A stretch of DNA of 12,999 bases from Gemmatimonadota bacterium (GCA_016180765.1 JACPAP010000272.1:1-12999); one strand, 5' to 3'. Shown: positions 6,389 to 12,999, numbered from the stretch's first letter. Made by a program: numbers and translations. Notes: generated by a model not told the origin, from the sequence alone.

Positions 6389-7780
6389 ATGCCTGATCGC
6401 GTCTCCTACGCGCAACGCCTCTCCGTGTTCGACGCCACCATGCTGGTCATGGGAGGCATTATCGGCGCCGGCATCTTCCTCAATCCCGCTGTGGTCGCAC
6501 AGCGGGTGTCCCAGCCCGCGCTGGTCCTCGGCGTGTGGGTATTGGGCGGCGCGGTCGCTCTCGCTGGAGCGTGGTGTTTCGCCGAGTTGGGAGCGCGCAA
6601 GCCGCTGGCCGGCGGCGGATACGTGTACTTGCGTGACGCCTTCGGGCCTCTGCCGGCCTTCCTCTACGGGTGGACCGAGCTGCTGGTCATCAACAGCGGC
6701 GGCATCGCCGCCGTGTCGGTTACCTTCGCGACCTACACCATCAGCCTGGCCGGGCTCTCCACCACGGCCACGGCGCCGCTCGCCATGGGCGCCATCGCCG
6801 TGCTCTCTACCATCAACTACCTCGGCATCAAGCCTGGTAGCGTCACGCAGAACATCCTCACGATCCTCAAGCTGCTCGCACTGGCGGCACTCATCGTCGC
6901 CGGCTTGTGGTTTGCTTCTTCTGCCGCCTCTGCCGCCCCTGCCGCCCCTGCCGCCTCTCCGGCTGCTGCCGCCCCTGCCGCTTCTGCCGCCTCCATAGGC
7001 GCCGCCCTGATTCCGGTCCTCTTCGCCTACGGCGGCTGGCAGAGCACCAACTTCGTGGCGGCGGAGCTCAAGGACGCCCGGCGCGACCTGCCCCGCGCCA
7101 TCATCCTGGGCGTGGTGGGCGTGGTGCTGGTGTACCTGCTCGCCAACCTCGCGTACCTCAAGGTGCTGGGCGTGGCCGGCCTGGCCGCCAGCACCGCCCC
7201 GGCATCCGACGTGATGCGCGCCGCGCTGGGCCCCGCGGGCGCCACCGTCATCGCGCTGGGCATCGCGGCGTCCACCTTCGGGTTCTTGAACCTCGCCATC
7301 CTGGCCGCGCCGCGAGTGTACCAGACCATGGCCGCGGATGGCGTGTTCTTCGGCCGCGCGGCGGATTTGCATCCGCGCTTCCGGGCGCCCGCGGCGGCGC
7401 TGGTGATCCAGGCCGGCTGGGCTATCCTGCTGGTGGCGACGCGCACCTACGGCCAGCTGCTGGACTACGTGGTCTTCGGGGACTGGATCTTTTTCGGGCT
7501 GGTGGGCGCAACGTTGTTCTACTATAGACGGGCCGGAGGGGCCGCAGAGGCCGCAGGGGGCGGACGGGACCAGGCGGGGAGCCCGGAGTATCGAATGCCC
7601 TTCTACCCTGCGGTGCCGATCTTCTTCGTGCTCGCCGCCATGTTCGCCGTGGTGAGCACCGTGTGGTCCAACCCGCGGAACGCGGCGCTCGGCATCGTGC
7701 TGATCGGCAGCGGGATACCGGCGTTCTTCCTGTGGCGCGGCGCGAGGCTCAACACTGGCCGCCCGCGCGACGTAGCCTAG
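6389..7780 (+). CDS. APC-superfamily amino-acid permease
   Basis: The 463-residue integral membrane protein has about twelve hydrophobic segments and the APC signature GGIIGAGIF at residues 22-30 in the first helix. The second and third helices follow, with AELGARKPLAGGGYVYLRDAFG between them. The pattern fits the LAT/amino-acid-polyamine-organocation group, so it probably moves an amino acid into or across the inner membrane. The substrate is unknown. Two loops are unusually low in complexity: an Ala/Ser/Pro run at about residues 178-202, and a Gly/Ala-rich loop (GGAAEAAGGG) at about 388-397. The ATG at 6389 is chosen because it starts just before the first helix, although the frame is open further upstream through the intergenic inverted repeat. 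The DoxX gene follows after 26 bases, probably in the same transcript. Confidence 0.92.
   Translation: MPDRVSYAQRLSVFDATMLVMGGIIGAGIFLNPAVVAQRVSQPALVLGVWVLGGAVALAGAWCFAELGARKPLAGGGYVYLRDAFGPLPAFLYGWTELLVINSGGIAAVSVTFATYTISLAGLSTTATAPLAMGAIAVLSTINYLGIKPGSVTQNILTILKLLALAALIVAGLWFASSAASAAPAAPAASPAAAAPAASAASIGAALIPVLFAYGGWQSTNFVAAELKDARRDLPRAIILGVVGVVLVYLLANLAYLKVLGVAGLAASTAPASDVMRAALGPAGATVIALGIAASTFGFLNLAILAAPRVYQTMAADGVFFGRAADLHPRFRAPAAALVIQAGWAILLVATRTYGQLLDYVVFGDWIFFGLVGATLFYYRRAGGAAEAAGGGRDQAGSPEYRMPFYPAVPIFFVLAAMFAVVSTVWSNPRNAALGIVLIGSGIPAFFLWRGARLNTGRPRDVA
6920..6994 (+). repeat. In-frame 9-bp minisatellite in the permease gene
   Basis: About eight imperfect 9-bp units of the type (T/C)CT-GCC-GCC run tandemly and encode Ala-Ala-(Ser/Pro) repeats between two membrane helices. 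One unit is interrupted by CCG-GCT-GCT. Because units are a multiple of three, gain or loss of a unit lengthens or shortens the loop without a frameshift. Confidence 0.8.
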
Positions 7781-7806
7781 GAAACCCCCTCACCCGAGGA
7801 GACGCT

Positions 7807-8256
7807 ATGCTCAGCACGTTCATGCAACGTCTGCAACCGATCTCGTACAACGCCCTCCGCATCGTCGCCGGACTGGCCTTCATGACGCACGGCGGCCAGA
7901 AGCTCTTCGGCCTGTTCGGCGCGGAGCAGCCCGCGGCGCCGATCGTACCCTTCGGCATGTTCCTCGACCGGTTTTGGCCGTTTGGCATGGCGGGCCTGCT
8001 GGAGTTCTTCGGCGGCCTGCTGATGACGCTAGGTCTATTCACCCCACAGGTGGCGTTCGTCATCGCCGGCGAGATGGCGGTTACCTACTTCTGGCGCCAC
8101 TGGGGCTTTGGCGACCGCTCCATCTGGTGGTGGGGCAATCGGGGCGAGCTGCCGCTCCTCTATTGCTACATCTGGTTGCTCTTCTGGGGACATGGGAGCG
8201 GGAGCTTCAGCCTGGATGCCTGGCTCGCGAAGAGGAAGAAGGCGATGGTTTCCTAG
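7807..8256 (+). CDS. DoxX-family membrane protein
   Basis: This 149-residue protein has four hydrophobic helices. Its opening, ALRIVAGLAFMTHGGQKLFGLFG, is typical of DoxX, followed by GMAGLLEFFGGLLMTLGLFTP and a Trp/Tyr-rich third helix. DoxX proteins are small inner-membrane proteins tied in some bacteria to thiosulfate:quinone oxidation and in others to oxidative-stress complexes. The function here is not established. The insert FGDRSIWWWGNRGELPLL before the last helix is common in the environmental DoxX subgroup. A clear GAGGAG ribosome site (7796-7801) sits 5 bases before the ATG. It follows the permease by 26 bases and ends at a strong inverted repeat. Confidence 0.9.
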   Translation: MLSTFMQRLQPISYNALRIVAGLAFMTHGGQKLFGLFGAEQPAAPIVPFGMFLDRFWPFGMAGLLEFFGGLLMTLGLFTPQVAFVIAGEMAVTYFWRHWGFGDRSIWWWGNRGELPLLYCYIWLLFWGHGSGSFSLDAWLAKRKKAMVS

Positions 8257-8339
8257 AACGGACGTGCAACGAACAACGTGCAACGGAAGGGCGCGGACAC
8301 CTCCGTTGTACGTTGCACGTTGCCCGTTGTACGTCCGTT
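8257..8339. terminator. Heptamer-built inverted repeat, probable bidirectional terminator
   Basis: The region between the DoxX stop and the convergent thioredoxin gene stop is one large inverted repeat. Arms 8257-8284 and 8312-8339 pair at 26 of 28 positions, counting one G-U. Each arm is made of 7-base units: AACGGAC, GTGCAAC, GAACAAC, GTGCAAC on the left and GTTGTAC, GTTGCAC, GTTGCCC, GTTGTAC, GTCCGTT on the right. One extra GTTGTAC (8305-8311) lies on the loop side. Its position just after both stop codons fits transcription termination or 3'-end protection in both directions. There is no long T-run. Confidence 0.65.
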
Positions 8340-8342
8340 ATC

Positions 8343-9905
8343 TCAGTGCTGGTGACGGGTGGAGGCGGTGCTTGCGGTGGCCGCTCCCCGCTCCAGCTCG
8401 GCCCGAATCAATGACTTTTCCGCCAGAATCTGCTCGTGTCCCGCAAACCCCAGCCACCGCTGCACCACCTTGCCGTCGCGGTCGAGCAGCACCGTGTACG
8501 GTAATCCCAGGTAGTGATAGCGCTCGCGAAGTCGTCCTCGGCCCAGCAGCACCGGAAAATCGAATCCCAACTCCCGCATGAACGCCTCGGCGTCGGCCGA
8601 GTTCACGTCCTCGTTCATCGTGAGGAACAGGAAGTCCGGCTCCACGATCTCGCGCCGCAGGCTGTCCAGGGCCGGCATCTCGGTGCGGCAGGGATGACAC
8701 CAACTGGCCCAGAAGTTGATCAGGGTCACTTTCCCCCAGAGATCGGCCAGCGTCATCCGGCCACCGCCCAGCCGATCCAGCGCGAAGTCAGCGAACGGCT
8801 CACGGAGGTCCGGTGGCGTGCCCGCCAGCAGCCGGAACTCCTCCAGCAGGTACACTCGGCCCCCGGCGTCCGCCGCAATCGTGGGCAGCGCCGTGGGCAG
8901 CGTGGCGCTCCGTACCAGCGTGCCGGTAACGCGATCGAACACATCCAGACGCCCCGCGCCGGTGGTGAAGCCCGGTGTGCTCAAGACGTAGAGCCGCTGG
9001 TCGGGACCGACCGCAAGGCCCAGGTTGACCGGGTAGTACTCGATGGTGGGCGAGCCGCCGGCGACCTCGAATCGCGGCTGCGCGGTGCTCTGCGGCAGCT
9101 CCCGACTCGCTACCCAGAGCGTGTCCCCGCTCCGGGAGAAGGCGATCACCTCATCCCGAATGAACGGCGCGAAGTACACCGTGTCTCCGGACACCGCCAG
9201 GTGACCGCTGCTGGCGAACTCCGACAGCAGCCGCTCGGCCGGCACCACGGTCGCGCCTAGCTCGCCCACCGCCACTCCGGCAGGGTCCAAGCGCACCAGC
9301 AACGGCGCCCCGGAGGGCACGCGGAAGTTCCACCGATGGGCGCTTCGGACCAGCCACACGTCTTCGCGCGTCGGGTCCGCCGCCAAGGCCGGGTAGTCGA
9401 AGGGCACGGCGGCCGCGCTGCGCTGGGTCCCATCCGGGCCCACCCGCAGCACCGCTCCCTCAGCGTCCGCCACCCAGATGCTCCCGTCGCGGGTCCCCGC
9501 GGCGCTCAGCAGCTCGCGACCGGCCAGCGCGAGCGGCCGACCCAAGGCCAACCGCTCGTCGAAGCGTACCAGCCCCCCTGCGCCATCCGGAACGACCACG
9601 CCTCCGCGGGCGAGCGGCGCCGCAGTTCGGCCCTGCAGCCACAACAGCCGCGCCGGCTCCTCGGGAAACACCGTGTCCGGCAGCAGCCGCGCGGGGGCGT
9701 CCGCCGCCACCACGTGGCGCACCCGCCCCACCAGGAACTCGGTCTCCGGCTCCGCGTCCGGATTGGGCACCGCGATAGGGCCCCGGCGGACGGTGGTGGG
9801 CCCGCCTCCGGCGGCCAGCCACGCGAGGCCCGCCACCACCACGGCTATGCCTGCGAACAGGGCGGGCCGGGGAATGCCCCGGCCCGCTCCGGCGACGTCG
9901 TTCAT
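8343..9905 (-). CDS. Membrane-anchored beta-propeller / TlpA-like thioredoxin fusion protein
   Basis: The 520-residue protein has one N-terminal membrane helix (about residues 14-32, ALFAGIAVVVAGLAWLAAGG) and no cleavage site I can point to, so it is probably tethered with its bulk in the periplasm. Residues ~40-365 are strand-rich with repeated blade-like segments (DGSIWVADAEGAVLRVGPDG, DQRLYVLSTPGF, GGRVYLLEEF), resembling 6-bladed propeller/NHL-type proteins. The C-terminal ~150 residues are a thioredoxin domain of the TlpA/ResA type. The active site is WCHPC (Cys403, Cys406) after TLINFWAS, and the cis-proline loop is GLPYTVLLDRDG. It should reduce or exchange disulfides on exported proteins, with the propeller possibly docking the partner. 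The gene begins 4 bases after the stop of the small Cys-containing gene, without its own ribosome site, so translation is likely coupled. Confidence 0.88.
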   Translation of the reverse strand: MNDVAGAGRGIPRPALFAGIAVVVAGLAWLAAGGGPTTVRRGPIAVPNPDAEPETEFLVGRVRHVVAADAPARLLPDTVFPEEPARLLWLQGRTAAPLARGGVVVPDGAGGLVRFDERLALGRPLALAGRELLSAAGTRDGSIWVADAEGAVLRVGPDGTQRSAAAVPFDYPALAADPTREDVWLVRSAHRWNFRVPSGAPLLVRLDPAGVAVGELGATVVPAERLLSEFASSGHLAVSGDTVYFAPFIRDEVIAFSRSGDTLWVASRELPQSTAQPRFEVAGGSPTIEYYPVNLGLAVGPDQRLYVLSTPGFTTGAGRLDVFDRVTGTLVRSATLPTALPTIAADAGGRVYLLEEFRLLAGTPPDLREPFADFALDRLGGGRMTLADLWGKVTLINFWASWCHPCRTEMPALDSLRREIVEPDFLFLTMNEDVNSADAEAFMRELGFDFPVLLGRGRLRERYHYLGLPYTVLLDRDGKVVQRWLGFAGHEQILAEKSLIRAELERGAATASTASTRHQH

Positions 9906-9909
9906 GTCG

Positions 9910-10281
9910 CTACATCGAGACGCTCGAGATCACGATCCCGTTCGCCCCGCTGCTGGTGATCACTCTGCCCTTCACGGTCACCTTGTGATCCACGTGGGCC
10001 TTGAGGTCGGCCGGCGGCTGGGCGACGTCCGGACCCAGGGGGATGTACAGTTTGCCGTCATCGCTCAAGATGGCCAACGGCAGGCCGGCGTTGGCGCACA
10101 CCTCGCCGCACTTGCGGTGCGCGTCGCCGGAGACCCCCTTCATGAACTTGCAGGTCACGTCTACCACCGTGCCGGTGACGGTTACTTCCTGCGGCGCCGC
10201 GGCCTGGGCGCGGGCCGCGGTGGGCGCGGCGATCGCGAACAGGGTGCTGACGCCAAGACCGGCAATCCAGCGTTGCATCAT
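9910..10281 (-). CDS. Small secreted Cys/His-motif protein of unknown function
   Basis: The 123-residue protein has a clear signal peptide (hydrophobic residues 6-19, likely cut after Ala25 in AARA-QA), so the mature part of about 98 residues is exported. The mature region begins with a strand-rich TVTGTVVDVTC segment and contains Cys44, His55, Cys58 and Cys62 (C-x10-H-x2-C-x3-C), then LPLAILSDDGKLYIPLGP and a final strand-rich part with HKVTVKGRVI. The overall pattern looks like a small OB-type barrel with an inserted Cys/His motif. I do not know an assigned function. The cysteines could bind a metal or heme, or be substrates of the thioredoxin protein encoded 4 bases downstream. Start: ATG at 10281 after a GGAGG site 5 bases away. 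A second ATG follows directly at 10278 and would fit equally well. Confidence 0.82.
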   Translation of the reverse strand: MMQRWIAGLGVSTLFAIAAPTAARAQAAAPQEVTVTGTVVDVTCKFMKGVSGDAHRKCGEVCANAGLPLAILSDDGKLYIPLGPDVAQPPADLKAHVDHKVTVKGRVITSSGANGIVISSVSM

Positions 10282-10286
10282 ACCAA

Positions 10287-10293
10287 CCTCCTC
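10287..10293 (-). promoter_or_regulatory. Strong ribosome binding site of the small secreted protein
   Basis: GAGGAGG on the minus strand, with its GGAGG core 5 bases before the ATG at 10281. It overlaps a 10-bp palindrome CCTCATGAGG (10290-10299). Confidence 0.75.
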
Positions 10294-10340
10294 ATGAGGG
10301 AAAGCGGTGGCTCCGGGGCCAGACCTACGGACCCGCGAGT

Positions 10341-10369
10341 ACTATTGCTAACAGTTGTTAGTTATACAA
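10341..10369 (-). promoter_or_regulatory. Promoter with an operator palindrome in the spacer
   Basis: Read on the minus strand, TTGTAT (10369-10364) and AATAGT (10346-10341) are spaced by exactly 17 bases, a sigma-70-like arrangement. The spacer contains the palindrome CTAACA-gt-TGTTAG (10348-10361, plus-strand reading), with perfect 6-base arms. The segment is AT-rich against GC-rich surroundings. A regulator bound here would cover the RNA polymerase site, so repression is the natural reading. Transcription would begin near 10334 and leave a leader of about 50 bases before the small secreted protein and the thioredoxin fusion gene. Confidence 0.55.
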
Positions 10370-10468
10370 AGGCGGTCGCCGGTTGTCCAGGCGGCGAGGG
10401 CGCCCTGTCTTTCTCAACCCGCGAGGGGGTGGCGTGTTCCACGGGGAAGTGCGGCCGCTTCTGCCGCT

Positions 10469-10493
10469 GCCGCCCCGTCCGCGGCCCGGCGGC
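10469..10493 (-). terminator. GC-rich hairpin downstream of the M50 protease gene
   Basis: GCCGCC (10469-10474) can pair with GGCGGC (10488-10493) just after the protease stop at 10499. No T-run follows, and hairpins of this size are frequent in DNA this GC-rich, so this is tentative. The remainder of the 217-base gap 10282-10498 shows nothing beyond the promoter/operator described separately. Confidence 0.25.
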
Positions 10494-10498
10494 CCCCG

Positions 10499-11620
10499 TC
10501 AGGCTTCCGGCCTATAGATGTCGTCCACGCGGCCGCGCGCCACGGCCGTCTGATACGCCGAGCTGATCATCATCAGCTCGCCCACGTTCTCCAGGGTCAG
10601 GACGCCCACCAGGCGGCCTCCGTGCACCACCGGCACGGTGGGGCAGTTGGCCGCGCGCATGCGCTGAAACGCCCCATCCAGCATCTCGGTGTCCTCCGCC
10701 GTGGCGCAGTCCTTGCGCATCACGTCGCCCACCCGGGCCTGCTGCCCCTGTGCCGCCAGCGATCGAACCAGATCCTGCCGTGGCAGTACCCCCACCACCC
10801 GGTCGTCGCGGACCACCGGGAAGTCCTGCTGCGATCCCGCCAGCAGCTCTCGCACCGCCGCGGCCAGGCTGTCGTCTTCGCGCAGCACCGTGAACCGGGT
10901 CATCATCGCGTCGCGAACCGGGATCCCGCTGAGCAACGAGCGCAGCTGGACGTGGTGCGCCTCCTCCTGCGCGCCGAGATACACGAACAACGCGATGAAC
11001 ATGAGCATGGGGTTGGAGAACAGCCCGACCACGCCGAAGAGGATCGCCATCCCTTGACCGACGGTGGCCGCGATCTGCGTGGCGCGCGCGTACGCCAGGC
11101 GTCGCGCCAGGAGCGCCCGCAGCACCCGCCCGCCGTCCATGGGGAACGCCGGGAGCAGGTTGAAGGCGACCAGCACCACGTTGATCCACATGAGCTGACT
11201 CACCAGGCCGCCGCCCACGCGGGCGGCCTCGGAGAGCGACCACAGGCTGGCGGTGAACTGCAGCGAGAAGAACAACGCCCCGGCGATCACCACGTTGACG
11301 GCCGGCCCGGCCAACGCGACCCACAGCTCCTGGCCCGGATCGTCCGGCATGCGCTCCAGCCGGGCCACGCCGCCGATCGGCAGCAGCGTGATGTCCCGGG
11401 TCCGGATGCCGAACCGCTTGGCGGTGAGCGCGTGCCCCAGCTCGTGCAGCACCACACACCCGAACACGGCCAGCACCAGCACCACGCCGGCGATCGCGGC
11501 ACCGGCGCCCGCCCCCCGCTGGACGTGCAGCAGCACGATCCAACCGATCAGCAGCAGGAAGGTCCAGTGGACGAAGATCCCGATGCCGGCGACGGAGCCG
11601 AGTCTCCAGGACCACTTCAT
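10499..11620 (-). CDS. M50-family intramembrane metalloprotease (site-2 protease) with two CBS domains
   Basis: The 373-residue protein has about five to six membrane helices carrying the zinc site HELGH (His59, Glu60, His63) and the third ligand motif NLLPAFPMDGGR with Asp162. A C-terminal tandem of CBS domains (about residues 240-290 and 300-360) follows, recognisable by VRDAMMTRF...FPVVRDDRVVGVL and VGDVMRKD...TVPVVHGGRLVGVLTLENV. This order defines the CBS-containing subgroup of M50 proteases. They cleave membrane-embedded substrates such as anti-sigma factors in regulated proteolysis, and CBS pairs bind adenine nucleotides in many proteins, which suggests tuning by energy state. The substrate is unknown. 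It diverges from the beta-CASP nuclease gene across 79 bases. Confidence 0.92.
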   Translation of the reverse strand: MKWSWRLGSVAGIGIFVHWTFLLLIGWIVLLHVQRGAGAGAAIAGVVLVLAVFGCVVLHELGHALTAKRFGIRTRDITLLPIGGVARLERMPDDPGQELWVALAGPAVNVVIAGALFFSLQFTASLWSLSEAARVGGGLVSQLMWINVVLVAFNLLPAFPMDGGRVLRALLARRLAYARATQIAATVGQGMAILFGVVGLFSNPMLMFIALFVYLGAQEEAHHVQLRSLLSGIPVRDAMMTRFTVLREDDSLAAAVRELLAGSQQDFPVVRDDRVVGVLPRQDLVRSLAAQGQQARVGDVMRKDCATAEDTEMLDGAFQRMRAANCPTVPVVHGGRLVGVLTLENVGELMMISSAYQTAVARGRVDDIYRPEA

Positions 11621-11660
11621 AGATCGCTCGGGCGCGGGTGGTCGCGCCTAACAGGTACGT

Positions 11661-11671
11661 GTAGAATCTAC
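11661..11671. promoter_or_regulatory. Symmetric GTAGAATCTAC element, candidate divergent -10
   Basis: GTAGA-a-TCTAC has perfect 5-base arms. It contains TAGAAT on the plus strand (5 of 6 to the -10 consensus), placing a start near 11674 and a leader of about 26 bases for the nuclease gene. It also contains TAGATT on the minus strand, which could serve the protease gene about 45 bases away. The -35 regions are weak. Confidence 0.4.
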
Positions 11672-11688
11672 CCGGTCTGCGCTCCCTC

Positions 11689-11695
11689 AAGGAGG
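11689..11695 (+). promoter_or_regulatory. Ribosome binding site that sets the GTG start of the nuclease gene
   Basis: AAGGAGG, a near-perfect anti-16S match, lies 4 bases before the GTG at 11700. No ATG occurs in frame before codon 20, so this site decides the start. Confidence 0.8.
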
Positions 11696-11699
11696 CAGC

Positions 11700-12999
11700 G
11701 TGAAGGCGCACCACAAGGTCGCGTTCCTGGGTGGAGCCGGGACGGTCACGGGCTCCATGCACCTGGTGCACGCCGGCAACCAGCGGGTGCTGCTGGACTG
11801 CGGTCTGTTGCAGGGACTTAAAGCCTTGCGGCTCCGGAACTGGACGGAGCGCGTAGGAGACCCGGCGACCCTGGACGCGGTGGTGCTGAGCCACGCCCAC
11901 CTGGATCACACGGGGTATCTGCCGCGCTTGGTAGCCGCCGGCTTCTCAGGACCGGTCTACTGCACCGCCGCCACCGCGGATCTGCTCACCATCATGCTGC
12001 CGGACGCGGCCCACCTCCAGGAGGAGCAGGCGGAGCACGCCAACTTCATCGGCTTCGCGAAGCACCAACCCGCCCTCCCGCTCTACACCACCGCCGACGC
12101 CCTCGAGGCCCTGGATCGCCTGGTCCCCCGATCCTACGACCAGGACTTCCCGGTCGCCGGCGGCGTGACGGCGCACTTCCGGCGGGCGGGCCACATCCTG
12201 GGCTCGGCCACCGTGGACCTGACGCTCGACGGGAAACGGCCCTCGCGGCTGGTGTTCTCCGGCGATCTGGGGCGCCCGCATCAGCCGATCCTTCGCGGCC
12301 CCGAGCCGGTGCCGCAATCGGACGTGCTGCTGCTCGAATCCACCTACGGCAACCGCCGGCACGCCACCGACGCCGCGCAGGAGCTGGCCGACATCGTCAC
12401 CGAGACCGCGCGGCGGGGCGGCGTGTTGGTGATCCCGGCCTTCGCCGTGGGCCGCACCCAATCCGTGGTCTGGTTGCTGCGGCAGCTCGAAGAAGACGGC
12501 CGCATTCCGGCGCTCCCGACCTACGTAGACAGCCCGATGGCGATCGACGCCACCGAGATCTACCTGCGTCATCCCGAAGACCACGACCTGGGCATGGAAA
12601 CGCTGCTCAACCACGGACACCACCCGCTTCGGACAAGACACTACCATCTGGCGCGCACCCGGGACGAGTCCCGCGCGTTGAACCGTCTCACCGGACCGTT
12701 CATCATCGTGTCGGCCAGCGGCATGGCGACCGGCGGCCGGGTGCTGCACCACCTGAAGCTGCGGCTGCCCGAGGCGCGGACCACCGTCCTGCTGGTCGGC
12801 TTCCAGGCGGCCGGGACCCGCGGCCGGGCCTTGCAGGAAGGGGCCAAGAGCCTGCGCGTGCTCGGCGCCGAGGTCCCGGTGCGGGCCCGGATCGAAACGC
12901 TGGACGGCCTCTCGGCGCACGCCGACCAACAGGAGCTGCTGGACTGGCTGGGGCGCATGGACCGGCCGCCGCGCCAGGTGTGGCTGGTCCACGGAGAAG
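11700..12999 (+). CDS. Metallo-beta-lactamase-fold beta-CASP ribonuclease (truncated by window end)
   Basis: The frame is open from GTG 11700 to the last base (433 codons), so the C-terminus lies outside the window. Family members are about 450-470 residues, so only a short tail is missing. The product starts KVAFLGGAGTVTGSMHL and has the zinc motif SHAHLDHTGYLPRL (His65, His67, Asp69, His70). Later zinc-site motifs include GHILGS and VFSGDLGRP. The beta-CASP part shows LLLESTYGNRRH, AFAVGRTQSV and SASGMATGGRVL (about 337-348), and ends with SAHADQQELLDWL (His407) and VWLVHGE. This is the CPSF/Ysh1-like RNA-cleaving subgroup found in many bacteria, presumably a cytoplasmic zinc-dependent endo- or exoribonuclease. 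Its RNA target is unknown. Two in-frame hydrophilic insertions are not evident. Confidence 0.92.
   Translation, partial: MKAHHKVAFLGGAGTVTGSMHLVHAGNQRVLLDCGLLQGLKALRLRNWTERVGDPATLDAVVLSHAHLDHTGYLPRLVAAGFSGPVYCTAATADLLTIMLPDAAHLQEEQAEHANFIGFAKHQPALPLYTTADALEALDRLVPRSYDQDFPVAGGVTAHFRRAGHILGSATVDLTLDGKRPSRLVFSGDLGRPHQPILRGPEPVPQSDVLLLESTYGNRRHATDAAQELADIVTETARRGGVLVIPAFAVGRTQSVVWLLRQLEEDGRIPALPTYVDSPMAIDATEIYLRHPEDHDLGMETLLNHGHHPLRTRHYHLARTRDESRALNRLTGPFIIVSASGMATGGRVLHHLKLRLPEARTTVLLVGFQAAGTRGRALQEGAKSLRVLGAEVPVRARIETLDGLSAHADQQELLDWLGRMDRPPRQVWLVHGE

Noticed and set aside
6920..6994. CRISPR-like or regulatory repeat array
   Set aside because: The 9-bp units are contiguous, in frame, and encode a transporter loop. 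There are no spacers.
8257..8339. CRISPR array or integron attachment site
   Set aside because: Units are 7 bases without spacers, and the two halves are mirror images. No cas or integrase gene is present.
10355..11821. Long plus-strand open frame opposite the M50 protease
   Set aside because: It has a His/Gln/Arg-rich translation with no domain and lies opposite clear HELGH and CBS motifs.
11946..12992. Long minus-strand open frame at the right end
   Set aside because: It is an antisense shadow of the beta-CASP nuclease, whose zinc and beta-CASP motifs and ribosome site are on the plus strand.

Overview
This is a GC-rich, densely packed bacterial chromosome segment. It carries ten supported protein genes, no RNA genes, no CRISPR array and no recognisable transposase. 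Mostly ordinary housekeeping and envelope functions, very high G/C at third codon positions, secreted S9 peptidases of this type, and a thioredoxin-fold protein fused to a beta-propeller all suggest a high-GC environmental bacterium with a cell envelope facing a periplasm. Gemmatimonadota is my best guess and Acidobacteriota or a similar phylum the alternative. This is inference, because no marker gene is present.

Layout, left to right. Bases 1-23 may be the last codons of an upstream gene. A perfect AT-rich 16-bp palindrome (44-59) precedes a secreted S9 prolyl-oligopeptidase-type peptidase (117-2432, +). It converges, with a 5-base gap, on a minus-strand group read from about 6161 down to 2438: a type II NADH dehydrogenase (ndh), a hairpin, a succinate-semialdehyde-type aldehyde dehydrogenase, a DinB-family metal-binding protein and a GNAT acetyltransferase. 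The dehydrogenase and DinB genes share a GTGA stop/start overlap. From the 6162-6388 intergenic region, which holds a 29-bp long-arm inverted repeat, an APC-family amino-acid permease (6389-7780) and a DoxX-family membrane protein (7807-8256) run rightward. They end in a striking heptamer-based inverted repeat (8257-8339) that probably terminates both this unit and the convergent one.

The next minus-strand unit (10281 to 8343) is a two-gene redox-looking module: a small secreted Cys/His-containing protein and a membrane-anchored beta-propeller/TlpA-like thioredoxin fusion. It is driven by a promoter whose -35/-10 spacer contains a 14-bp palindrome. Further right, an intramembrane M50 metalloprotease with paired CBS domains (11620-10499, -) diverges from a beta-CASP metallo-beta-lactamase ribonuclease (11700 to the window end, +, truncated by the window). 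A short palindrome that can serve as a -10 element in both directions lies between them.

I see no obvious new defence or mobile system. The most promising under-described items are the redox gene pair with its embedded operator, the heptamer inverted repeat at 8257-8339, and the long inverted repeat at 6206-6340. The window also has several promoter-sized palindromes and two near-leaderless gene starts.
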